From assembly GCA_937889545.1 (NCBI GenBank), contig CALAOT010000053.1, forward strand, positions 1 to 46,392: a stretch of DNA of 46,392 nt, given 5' to 3'. Position 1 is the stretch's first letter. Each line of letters begins with the position of its first letter. The translations under genes were made by a program, and so were the position numbers. Below, in pieces: positions 7,490 through 15,225 of the stretch. Under the pieces are notes generated by a model that saw nothing but the letters and a program-made list of their open reading frames with translations, did not search any database and was not told where the DNA came from. Source of the stretch: an uncultured Opitutaceae bacterium (GTDB lineage: Bacteria; Verrucomicrobiota; Verrucomicrobiia; Opitutales; Opitutaceae).

Positions 7490-9685
7490 ATGGGCCGCTG
7501 CACTGTCATGCCTGATCTGACTCACACGGTGTTCTTCCTCCGGCTAGCGAGGGCCGGACTTGCGGCGGCGGGGCTGGCCGCGACGCTCCGCGCCGCCGGG
7601 ACCGACCAGGCCTGCCTGGCCTGCCACGGAAATCCCAACCTCGAAGTGCTGCGCGACGGCCGCAGCGTGTCGCTTTATGTCGACGCCCGCGGAGTCGCCG
7701 CTTCGGCGCATTCGGACCTTGGCTGCGCCGGCTGCCACGACGCGGTCGACGCCGGCGCCCGGCCGCACCACGCACCCGCCGCCCCCGTGGACTGCCGGGG
7801 ATGCCATGAAGGCCTAGCGAAGTCGCATGCCTTTCACGCAGATTTCTCCGCGGTGCCGCTCGCCGCGACGGCCGAAACCGATTGCGCGGGCTGCCATGGC
7901 ACGCACGGCATCCAGGCGGCGTCCGGCGTCAAGTCGTCGTTCGCGGGGCCGAAGCTCGCCGCCGCCTGCGGCGAGTGCCACGCCGACGCCGCCGATCACT
8001 ACCTAAAGTCGGCCCACGGTGCGGCCTTTGCGGCGGGCCGCGGCGAGGCCCCCAGCTGCCTCACATGCCATCTCCGGCCGGTGGCGGCCGGGAGCGACCG
8101 GCTCAAGCTCAAGCGCGAGCAATCCCTCCTCTGCCTTAGCTGCCACCGCGACGAGAGCCGCGTGGTGGCGTCGTCGGTCGTCAGCCGAAGCTTCATCGTC
8201 TCCTACGCCGAGAGCGTGCACGGGAAGAGCCTCTCCCATGGCAATCCGGCCGCCGCCAACTGCGTCGACTGTCACGGGAGCCACGAGACCGCCGGCGCGC
8301 TCTCCGCGGGCTCGCGTGAAAACCTCCGGAACATTCCGACGACCTGCGCCCGGTGCCATCCGGCCGAGGCGCGGGAGTACGCGCTGAGCTCCCACGCCGC
8401 CGCGCTTCGCAAGGGTCTCCCCGACGCGCCGGTTTGCACGACGTGCCACGGAGAGCACCAGATTCTCCATCCCGCCGATCCGAAGGCGCCGGTTTCGGCG
8501 CGCAACGTCTCGCAGATGGTGTGCGGGGCGTGCCACGCCTCGGTCAAGCTGAGTGAGCGCTACGGCCTTGCGACCGACCGATTCCAGACCTTTGCCGATA
8601 GCTTCCACGGGCTGGCGACCCGCGGCGGCGCCGTGGTCGCCGTCAACTGCGCGAGCTGCCACGGGGTGCACGCCATCCTTCCGTCGTCGGATCCCAAGTC
8701 GGCGATCAACCGCATCAACCTCGCGCAGACCTGCGGCCAGTGCCATCCCGGGGCGAACACCCGGTTCGTTTCCGCCCCGGTTCACATCACGGCGAGCGCG
8801 GGCGGCCAGGAACCCGTGGTCTACTGGATTGCGACTCTCTACGTGTGGCTGATCGTCGCCGTGGTCGCCGGCATGCTGGTGCACAATGGCCTCGACTTCT
8901 TCCGGAAGGTGCGCCGGAAGATCGGCGTCCAGAAGGGGGAGATCGTCGAGGAGGCGGTGCCGCACCGGCTCTACCTGCGGATGACGGCCAACGAGCGGCT
9001 GCAGCACGGGACGCTGGTCCTGAGCTTTGTCGCGCTGGTCGTCACCGGGTTCATGCTCCAGTTCCCCGACGCATGGTGGGTCATGCACATCAGGAGCCGG
9101 TTCAGCCACCTATTCGAGTGGCGCAGCATCATCCACCGCGTGGCCGGGGTGATCCTGATTGCCGCGGGCGCCTGGCATGTCGCGTACCTGGCGCTGACCG
9201 CCCGCGGACGCCGGCTTTTCCGCGACCTCCTGCCGCGCGTGTCGGACCTTTCCGACGCCGCCGGCATCCTCCGGTACAACCTCGGCCTGGCTCCGGCCAA
9301 GCCGAAGTTCGGTCGCTTCAGCTACATCGAGAAGACGGAATACTGGGCCATGATGTGGGGCTCGGTCGTGATGGGCATCACGGGGGCGCTGCTCTGGTTC
9401 GAGAACACCTCGATTCGCCTCTTCACGAAGCTCGGCTACGACGTCTCCAGGACCGTCCACCTTTACGAGGCCGTGCTGGCAACCCTCGCCATCGTGGTCT
9501 GGCACTTCTATTTCGTGATCTTCAACCCGGACGTCTATCCGATGAACCTGTCGTGGCTGACCGGATGGCTGTCGGAGAAGGAGATGAGGGAGGATCATCC
9601 GCTTGAGCTGGAGCGGATCGAGGCGGAACAGGGGCGGCCCGGGCGCAAGGACGCTCCGCCCGCGGACGGTCCGGGAGCGCCGTAG
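7490..9685 (+). CDS. 13-haem cytochrome c fused to a membrane cytochrome b domain
   Basis: 731 residues. A short N-terminal hydrophobic stretch (LARAGLAAAGLAATLRAAG) serves as signal or anchor. Residues about 40-420 contain thirteen CxxCH haem-c motifs: CLACH, CAGCH, CRGCH, CAGCH, CGECH, CLTCH, CLSCH, CVDCH, CARCH, CTTCH, CGACH, CASCH, CGQCH. They recur with SxHG (SAHGAA, SVHGKS, SFHGLA) and CHGxH (CHGTH, CHGSH, CHGEH, CHGVH) patterns that look like repeated di-haem modules with distal His ligands. From about residue 443 there are five membrane helices with paired His (HRVAGVILIAAGAWH, WHFYF) that could bind b haem, ending in a cytoplasmic charged tail. The likely role is electron transfer between the quinone pool and a periplasmic partner. 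ATG 7508 is an alternative start. A homologue lies at 15226. Confidence 0.9.
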   Translation: MGRCTVMPDLTHTVFFLRLARAGLAAAGLAATLRAAGTDQACLACHGNPNLEVLRDGRSVSLYVDARGVAASAHSDLGCAGCHDAVDAGARPHHAPAAPVDCRGCHEGLAKSHAFHADFSAVPLAATAETDCAGCHGTHGIQAASGVKSSFAGPKLAAACGECHADAADHYLKSAHGAAFAAGRGEAPSCLTCHLRPVAAGSDRLKLKREQSLLCLSCHRDESRVVASSVVSRSFIVSYAESVHGKSLSHGNPAAANCVDCHGSHETAGALSAGSRENLRNIPTTCARCHPAEAREYALSSHAAALRKGLPDAPVCTTCHGEHQILHPADPKAPVSARNVSQMVCGACHASVKLSERYGLATDRFQTFADSFHGLATRGGAVVAVNCASCHGVHAILPSSDPKSAINRINLAQTCGQCHPGANTRFVSAPVHITASAGGQEPVVYWIATLYVWLIVAVVAGMLVHNGLDFFRKVRRKIGVQKGEIVEEAVPHRLYLRMTANERLQHGTLVLSFVALVVTGFMLQFPDAWWVMHIRSRFSHLFEWRSIIHRVAGVILIAAGAWHVAYLALTARGRRLFRDLLPRVSDLSDAAGILRYNLGLAPAKPKFGRFSYIEKTEYWAMMWGSVVMGITGALLWFENTSIRLFTKLGYDVSRTVHLYEAVLATLAIVVWHFYFVIFNPDVYPMNLSWLTGWLSEKEMREDHPLELERIEAEQGRPGRKDAPPADGPGAP

Positions 9686-9730
9686 AAGCCAGCGGGGCTC
9701 CGGTGTATCGCCAATCAACGCACCACGGCC

Positions 9731-10099
9731 ATGAGCACGAGCTACAGCATCGTCGTCACGACCTACTCCAAGGAGGAAACGGGCTCCAGGATCATCGACG
9801 CCCTCCTGAGCGCCAAACTGGCCGCCTGCGTTCAAGTGGTTCCCATAAGGAGCTTCTACACGTGGAAGGGCAAAGTCTTAAAGGACCGCGAAAAACTGAT
9901 GCTCATAAAGGCAAGGTCCGGGGATTTCGGGAAGATCAGGGCGACGATCCTCGGGAATCATGACTACGAGCTGCCCGAGATAATCTCCGTGCGCATAGAC
10001 CGAGGGCTCGCGGGCTATCTCAGATGGATTGACGGGGTGACCAGGCGGGCTGGGTCCCGTAGGCATCGCACGGCCAGGCCCGGGAAGGTCCTGCCTTGA
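9731..10099 (+). CDS. cutA: CutA-type divalent-cation tolerance protein
   Basis: 122 residues, close to the usual 105-115 plus a basic C-terminal extension (RRAGSRRHRTARPGKVLP) not normally seen. The core is diagnostic: IVVTTYSKEETGSRIIDALLS, LAACVQVVP, SFYTWKGK, LMLIKAR and the final YLRWID. CutA forms very stable trimers and was linked to copper tolerance in E. coli, though its molecular function is unclear. It starts 45 bases after the 13-haem cytochrome gene on the same strand, and its stop overlaps the next start (TTGA), so these genes may be co-transcribed. A link to haem or copper handling by the cytochromes is only inference. Confidence 0.93.
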   Translation: MSTSYSIVVTTYSKEETGSRIIDALLSAKLAACVQVVPIRSFYTWKGKVLKDREKLMLIKARSGDFGKIRATILGNHDYELPEIISVRIDRGLAGYLRWIDGVTRRAGSRRHRTARPGKVLP

Positions 10100-11016
10100 C
10101 TGCGGCGGGTTCCTGCCGGTTCGCTCTCAGCCCGCTGCCCCACATCACGACCGACCCCCAAGAACGCCGTGCGGCCTGGCGCGCCATTGGCATATTCCTG
10201 CTCCTAACGGCAGGGCTAAGCGCGATCTTTGAGATCCTGATGGGCCGGGTCGGCGCCATGACCCGCCTCCTTGTCATGGGCGTGATGTGGTGCCCGGGCA
10301 TCGCGGCGATCCTGACCTCGCTCATCCTGAAGCGCGATGTGCGGGCGATGCCCTGGCGCTGGGGCCAGGCGAGATGGATTGTCGCCGCCTGGCTCCTGCC
10401 GGCCTGCTACGGACTGGCGGTCTACCTGCCGGTCTGGCTGCTGTCGCTCGGCGGCTCCGGCTTCGGCAACCCCGACACGCTCGCCCAATGGTCGCAGGAG
10501 GTCCTGGGCAAGGGCCCGACGAACCTTTCGGGCGCGATGTTCTATCTGTTCCTGCTAGCGACCCTCGGGGTGATAAGCTCGGCGGCCAACGCCCTCGGCG
10601 AGGAGATCGGCTGGCGCGGGTTTCTGGTCTGGGAAATGAGGAAGGTGCTGCCGTCCTGGGCGGTGGGCCTCGGATCCGGGCTCATCTGGTCGGTCTGGCA
10701 CTACCCCGGCATCCTGTTTGCCAACTACAACGCCGGGACCGGCAGCCACGTGCTGCAGCTCGCGCTGTTCACCGCGAGCGTCGCGTCGATAGGGGTCGTG
10801 TTCGCCTACTTCGCCTTCCGCACAAGCAGCCTGTGGCCCGCCGTCATCCTGCACGCCAGCCATAACTGCTTCATCCAGCGCGTCTACACTCCGCTGACCA
10901 CGGCGGGGCCGGGCACCCACCTTTACATCGACGAGTTCGGATGCCTGCTGCCCGTCGCGAGCATCGTGCTGGCCGCGTACTTCATCCGCCGCGCCAAGGC
11001 GGAGGGCCTGGCCTGA
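10096..11016 (+). CDS. CPBP-family intramembrane metalloprotease (CAAX protease-like)
   Basis: 306 residues, mostly hydrophobic, with about eight membrane helices. The three active-site motifs are all present: EEIGWRGF (the EExxxR motif), SVWHYPGIL (a W/FxxxH type) and LHASHNCF near the C-terminus. Members cut within membranes; bacterial ones process peptides or modify signalling, and some give immunity to bacteriocins. The only start compatible with the full first helix is TTG at 10096, overlapping the cutA stop, which is common for coupled genes but makes the exact N-terminus uncertain. No prenyl-protein substrate is visible nearby. Confidence 0.88.
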   Translation: MTAAGSCRFALSPLPHITTDPQERRAAWRAIGIFLLLTAGLSAIFEILMGRVGAMTRLLVMGVMWCPGIAAILTSLILKRDVRAMPWRWGQARWIVAAWLLPACYGLAVYLPVWLLSLGGSGFGNPDTLAQWSQEVLGKGPTNLSGAMFYLFLLATLGVISSAANALGEEIGWRGFLVWEMRKVLPSWAVGLGSGLIWSVWHYPGILFANYNAGTGSHVLQLALFTASVASIGVVFAYFAFRTSSLWPAVILHASHNCFIQRVYTPLTTAGPGTHLYIDEFGCLLPVASIVLAAYFIRRAKAEGLA

Positions 11017-11161
11017 GGGTCCGGAACGACCGAAGCCCCCCGTGGGGTCCCCGCGGACGCGCGCGCCGTCGGCCGCACGCCCGCGGCATGCCGGAGCCGG
11101 CCGGGGCACGGCCAAGGCGGAGGGCAGCGGAAACGAATGGTTTGATCAATCGGCAAATGCC

Positions 11162-11776
11162 ATGACAATCGGACGCGTGAGCGGAATCTCCTACATGCAC
11201 TTCCTTCCGTGCCTCCGCTGCGGCAGCGATTCGGTAGGCGTCTCGCTGCTTTCCGGAGCCAGCCGCCGGGAGAACGTCTGGTGCCTGGCGAAGGAATGCG
11301 AGGCTGTCCACTACCTGCGCATAGCGCCGGATTCCGGCGGCCTCGATGTAGCCTACGGCCGCTACACCCGGGGAGACCCCCTCGAGGCCTACGACGAAGG
11401 CGGCCCTCCGGCGCCAAAGCGCACCCGCGGCAAGAAGATGCAGCCCCTGGAGGTCGACGGATTCAGCGGCCCCGTCGCGGTGTACCCCCCCAAGCGGCAT
11501 TTCAACCGCGCCCAGGTCCACGAGGTCTGGAAGGCCAGCAAGGGCCGCTGCCAACTGTGCGGGCGGCGATGGAGCTCGGACGAGCGCGGTCCGAAGGGCT
11601 GGCAGATCGACCACGTCATTCCGAACGCCGGAGCCGGCGCCGGAGGAAAACAAATTGGATTCCGGCTGGCGTGCGCGAATTGCAGCCCGCGCAAGGGCCG
11701 CGGCGACCGCCATGCGCGACTCCTGAGGTCGATCAGGGACCTCGTGATGCGGCTGACGCCCTCGGCCCAAAGGTAG
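11162..11776 (+). CDS. HNH endonuclease-like protein with an N-terminal zinc-ribbon-like region
   Basis: 204 residues from ATG 11162. The frame is open upstream to 11042, but that part is low complexity. The N-terminal region has CLRCGSD and, about 23 residues on, WCLAKEC, which could form a four-Cys zinc site. A linker rich in Pro/Arg/Lys follows. The C-terminal half is a recognisable HNH nuclease module: CQLCGRRW, then WQIDHVIPNAGAGAGG (the catalytic DH), then LACANCSPRKG. The two CxxC pairs would bind structural zinc. HNH proteins of this size are found in many settings (restriction, mobile elements, DNA repair); nothing here ties it to CRISPR or a phage. I would call it a probable nuclease of unknown target. 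Confidence 0.75.
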   Translation: MTIGRVSGISYMHFLPCLRCGSDSVGVSLLSGASRRENVWCLAKECEAVHYLRIAPDSGGLDVAYGRYTRGDPLEAYDEGGPPAPKRTRGKKMQPLEVDGFSGPVAVYPPKRHFNRAQVHEVWKASKGRCQLCGRRWSSDERGPKGWQIDHVIPNAGAGAGGKQIGFRLACANCSPRKGRGDRHARLLRSIRDLVMRLTPSAQR

Positions 11777-11794
11777 CGGCGCCCTGGCCGCCCG

Positions 11795-11890
11795 GCAGTT
11801 CGGGCCTCCCGACCCAAGGCACAGCCGCGCGAAAGAGCGCGGTTCCACGGCCGGAGAGCGCGGTCGCGCCAGTTCCACCTTGATCAACCC
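11795..11890. repeat. GC-rich palindromic intergenic element
   Basis: After the HNH gene there is a stem-loop, CCGCGC (11825-11830), loop GAAAGA, GCGCGG (11837-11842). A second block then repeats its elements: GAGCGCGG is present at 11835-11842 and again as GAGAGCGCGG about 20 bases on, each followed by a GTTCCAC (11842-11848; again near 11873). The repeated hairpin-plus-tail layout resembles a dispersed REP-like element. The first hairpin may also terminate the HNH transcript. Confidence 0.45.
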
Positions 11891-12052
11891 GCAGTTGGGC
11901 CCTTTTCTTTGCGGACGTTGGAGTCGCTCCGGTTCCTGCACGGTTTGGGCGCGGCGCCGGCGTAATTCGCAGCAAACCCCAGCAGTTTCGGTCGCTATGT
12001 GCCTTTATTGCAATGCATAGCGGCACTCGAGACCCGACCTAGGCGCCACCAC

Positions 12053-13984
12053 ATGCCCCATCCCACCGTCCCGGAGAACGGCAGTTCCAACGGAGGATCG
12101 CGCTTCGACGAGCCCCTTCGCGTCGAAGGATTCAAAGGCACGTCGGAGGAGATCGAGAGGCAGTGGTTCGAGGAGGTTTACCGCGGCCGCGGCGACAGCA
12201 TGCCACAGCTCACTCTCCGGGCGGTGCTGATGGGCACCGCGCTCGGGGGCGTCCTGTCGCTCACCAACCTCTACATCGGCCTGAAGGCCGGCTGGAGCTT
12301 CGGCGTCACGATCACGGCCTGCATCGTGTCCTACGGCGTCTGGTCGGTCTTCCTCCGCCTCGGCCTCGCGAAGACGCCGATGACCATCCTCGAAAACAAC
12401 TGCATGCAGTCGACGTCAAGCGCCGCGGGCTATTCCACCGGCTCGACGCTCGTGTCGGCCTTCGCCGCGTATTTCATGATCAACAACCAGGCGGTGCCCC
12501 TCGGGCTCACGCTCGCGTGGGTGTTCTTCCTCGCGATCCTCGGCGTCACGATGGCGATCCCGATGAAGCGCCAGATGATCAACGTTGAGCAGCTGCGCTT
12601 CCCGACGGGGATCGCGACGGCCGAGACGCTGCGGGCCCTGTACTCGAAGGGCCAGCGCGCCGTGCAGTCCGCCCGGGCGCTCACCTACGCCGGCGTGGTC
12701 GCGGCGGTCAGCCAGTTCTGGTCCGACGGCCTGCGGCTCATAAGCTCGCGGCTCGAGCCGTTCGGGCTCGGCGCCTTGGTAGACCGGTTCGACAAGGTCG
12801 TCTTCGGCCCGGTGTGGGTCGGCCGCACCGTGACCTTCGTGTGGGACCCTATCTTCATCGCCGCCGGCACCCTCATGGGGATCCGCCCCGCCGCAAGCAT
12901 CCTTTTGGGCGGAACTCTGTGCTGGGCGGTGTTCGTGCCGGTCATGCAGGCGCACGGCGTCATCACCGGGACGAGTTACCGCAACATCGTCCAGTGGACG
13001 CTGTGGGGCGGCGTCTCGTGCATGGTCGTGTCGGGGCTGCTGGCGTTCTTCATGCAGTGGCGCGCGATCGCGAAGGCCTTTCGCGGACTGCGCGGCCTCT
13101 TCAGCGGCGCGTCGAGGCCGAACGGAGACATCGATGCGATCGAGACGCCCGTTTCCTGGTTCGTGGCGGGCCAGGCCGTGTCGCTCGTGGCCCTCTGCTG
13201 GCTGGCCAAGGTGAGCTTCAACATGCCCATATGGCAGTGCGTCATCGCCGTCCTGATGTCGTTCTTCCTCTCGCTCGTCGCGTGCCGCGTGACCGGCGAG
13301 ACCGACACGACGCCCACCGGCGCCATGGGTAAGGTAACCCAGCTGGTCTTCGGCGCGCTCAACCCGGGCAACATGAACGTGAACCTCATGAGCGCGAACA
13401 TCACCTCGAGCGCCGCGATCTCCTCGGCCGACCTGCTCACCGATCTGAAGAGCGGCTACCTTCTCGGGGCGAACCCGCGCAAGCAGTTCATCGCCCAGTT
13501 CTGCGGCATCTTCATAGGCACGCTGGCCACGGTCCTCGCCTTCCGCGTCATGGTGCCCACGGCCAGCGTGCTCGGCTCCGACCAGTTTCCGGCGCCGGCG
13601 GCGCAATCGTGGCGCGCCGTCGCCCTGGCGCTCAGCAAGGGCTTCGAATCGCTCGAGCCCGTGAAGATCTGGTCGATCGCCATCGGCGGCGCCACGGGCG
13701 CGCTGCTCACGCTGCTGCCCCTGTGGTTTCCGCGCCATGCCAAGTGGATGCCCTCCGCGGCCGGCATCGGCCTGTCGTGGACGTTCCACTGGTACTACGG
13801 CTTCCTCTTCTTCGTCGGCGCGCTCGCCGGCTGGCTGATGGAACGCAAGGATCCGGAACGCGCCGATCTTTACAACTACCCCGTGGCATCCGGCGTCATC
13901 GCCGGCGGCTCGCTGATGGGCGTGGCGCTGATCTTCTGGGAGAACGTCCCGATCGTCTTCCGGCAGCTTTTCGGCGGCGGCTGA
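12053..13984 (+). CDS. OPT-family oligopeptide transporter
   Basis: 643 residues with about 14-16 predicted membrane helices, normal for the family. ATG 12053 gives a hydrophilic N-terminus (EFKGTSEE-like region) before the first helix. Characteristic segments are QLTLRAVLMGTALGGVLSL, NLYIGLKAGWSFG, the Asn-rich ENNCMQSTSSAAGY and the loop MKRQMINVEQLRFPTGIATAETL, all typical of bacterial OPT proteins. These import oligopeptides or metal chelates by proton coupling. It sits alone on the plus strand, converging on the alpha/beta hydrolase, and has no obvious Shine-Dalgarno. A second, unrelated peptide transporter (POT type) lies about 8 kb further on. Confidence 0.93.
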   Translation: MPHPTVPENGSSNGGSRFDEPLRVEGFKGTSEEIERQWFEEVYRGRGDSMPQLTLRAVLMGTALGGVLSLTNLYIGLKAGWSFGVTITACIVSYGVWSVFLRLGLAKTPMTILENNCMQSTSSAAGYSTGSTLVSAFAAYFMINNQAVPLGLTLAWVFFLAILGVTMAIPMKRQMINVEQLRFPTGIATAETLRALYSKGQRAVQSARALTYAGVVAAVSQFWSDGLRLISSRLEPFGLGALVDRFDKVVFGPVWVGRTVTFVWDPIFIAAGTLMGIRPAASILLGGTLCWAVFVPVMQAHGVITGTSYRNIVQWTLWGGVSCMVVSGLLAFFMQWRAIAKAFRGLRGLFSGASRPNGDIDAIETPVSWFVAGQAVSLVALCWLAKVSFNMPIWQCVIAVLMSFFLSLVACRVTGETDTTPTGAMGKVTQLVFGALNPGNMNVNLMSANITSSAAISSADLLTDLKSGYLLGANPRKQFIAQFCGIFIGTLATVLAFRVMVPTASVLGSDQFPAPAAQSWRAVALALSKGFESLEPVKIWSIAIGGATGALLTLLPLWFPRHAKWMPSAAGIGLSWTFHWYYGFLFFVGALAGWLMERKDPERADLYNYPVASGVIAGGSLMGVALIFWENVPIVFRQLFGGG

Positions 13985-14010
13985 CCTTCGGTGCGGGGGC
14001 CGGGCCTCTC

Positions 14011-15075
14011 CTATCGCAGGAGCTCGACGAGGTAGGATTTCCAGACGGCGGCGTGAGTGTGGGTCCCGTGGCCGTGCGTGGCCTCGCTGGCCGGGATAAC
14101 GATCGCCCGGCCGCGCGGCACGCGGCCGATCTCGCGCTCCAGGATCCCGAGCTCCGGCGGATTGATCAGGTCGTCGGCGGAATTGACCGCCAGGAGCCGG
14201 GCGCGGATCCTCCCAAGGCCCGGGCCCGGGTCGTAGTCGCGCGAGGCGGAGACGGCGTAGAGGATGTCGTTGGCGTCGCTCGTCCTAACAATGCTCTGCA
14301 CATTGTGGTCAAGCACCTCGTCGGCCTTTGCCAGGGTCGGCATCTCCCGCTGGCGGAGGACCGGGTTGCTGCTCATGAAGAACAACATCTCCACGGCGGT
14401 GCGCAGGCTCGTCGGCTCTTCCCTGTATTCCCCGCCCTTCCAATCCGGGTCGCCTCGGATCGCGTCGATCACCATCCGCCGCCAGACCCGGTTGCGGCCG
14501 GAAATCTGCGCCGGGAGGCTGGCGAGGGGCATGAGGGCGTCCATGAAGTCCGGATATCGCTCGCCCCAGACCCAGGTGTGCATGCCGCCCATCGACGTGC
14601 CGAGGACCAGGCGAAGATGGTTCACGCCGAGCCCCTCGGTCAGCAGTCGGTACTGGGCGTCCACCATGTCGGCATACCCGTACGAGGGAAACCGCGCGTG
14701 CAGGCCGTCGCTCGGCTTGCTCGATTTCCCGTGCCCGATCCCGTCCGGGATGACGATGTAGGTGCGGGCGGCGTCGAGCGGCTGCCCGGCCCCGAAAAGC
14801 TCGCCCGCAAACTCCGGCCGGATGAAGTTCGCCCCGGAGCCGCCCGTGCCGTGGAGGATGAGCACGGCGTTGCGCACGGTCCCGTCGGCCCCCCGCTCCG
14901 GCCGTCCCAGGACACGGTAGTGGATGCGCAGGGCGGGCAGGCTCTCGCCCGAGGCGAACCTGAAGTCCTTGATCACGTAGTCGGCCTCCGACGGCTGGGG
15001 GAATTCGGCCGCGCGGGCGGCCAGCGCAAGGAGGCCGGCCGCGACGAGCAGAGAGGCGAGCCGATCGGGTCTCAC
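14011..15075 (-). CDS. Secreted alpha/beta hydrolase related to homoserine acetyltransferases
   Basis: 354 residues from a GTG at 15075, chosen because it immediately precedes a convincing signal peptide (RPDRLASLLVAAGLLALAARA). The fold motifs follow the MetX-like family: ILHGTGGSGANF (oxyanion), GIGHGKSSKP, nucleophile LGTSMGGMHTW, acid NSADDLINPP and the closing His in ATHGHGTHTH. True homoserine O-acetyltransferases are cytoplasmic, so the signal peptide argues for an extracytoplasmic hydrolase or acyltransferase instead. The gene is transcribed away from the 11-haem cytochrome, sharing a 150-base intergenic region with it. Substrate unknown. Confidence 0.85.
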   Translation of the reverse strand: MRPDRLASLLVAAGLLALAARAAEFPQPSEADYVIKDFRFASGESLPALRIHYRVLGRPERGADGTVRNAVLILHGTGGSGANFIRPEFAGELFGAGQPLDAARTYIVIPDGIGHGKSSKPSDGLHARFPSYGYADMVDAQYRLLTEGLGVNHLRLVLGTSMGGMHTWVWGERYPDFMDALMPLASLPAQISGRNRVWRRMVIDAIRGDPDWKGGEYREEPTSLRTAVEMLFFMSSNPVLRQREMPTLAKADEVLDHNVQSIVRTSDANDILYAVSASRDYDPGPGLGRIRARLLAVNSADDLINPPELGILEREIGRVPRGRAIVIPASEATHGHGTHTHAAVWKSYLVELLR

Positions 15076-15225
15076 GGGCCCGAATAAGCAGCCTCCAGGA
15101 CGCCCGCGGCAAGGACAAACGGGCTCCCGGCACGGGGTGCGAGCGCTCCGCCGCCGTTCAATAACTGCGCATTGTCTCGCAAGATACGGCGAGGCGGCGG
15201 ACGGCGCGCACCCTAGAATCGCCGG

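Noticed and set aside
8003..9109. 368-codon minus-strand frame inside the 13-haem cytochrome
   Set aside because: It lies within a gene with 13 haem motifs and has no recognisable domain.
12416..13789. 457-codon minus-strand frame opposite the OPT transporter
   Set aside because: Its translation is Arg/Asp/Glu/His-rich and lacks a family; the OPT gene is clear on the other strand.
14011..15075. Homoserine O-acetyltransferase (metX)
   Set aside because: The fold matches, but a signal peptide precedes the domain and no methionine genes are nearby, so a biosynthetic role is unlikely.
13609..15087. 492-codon plus-strand frame spanning the end of OPT and the alpha/beta hydrolase
   Set aside because: It crosses two real genes in the wrong frames and shows no domain.
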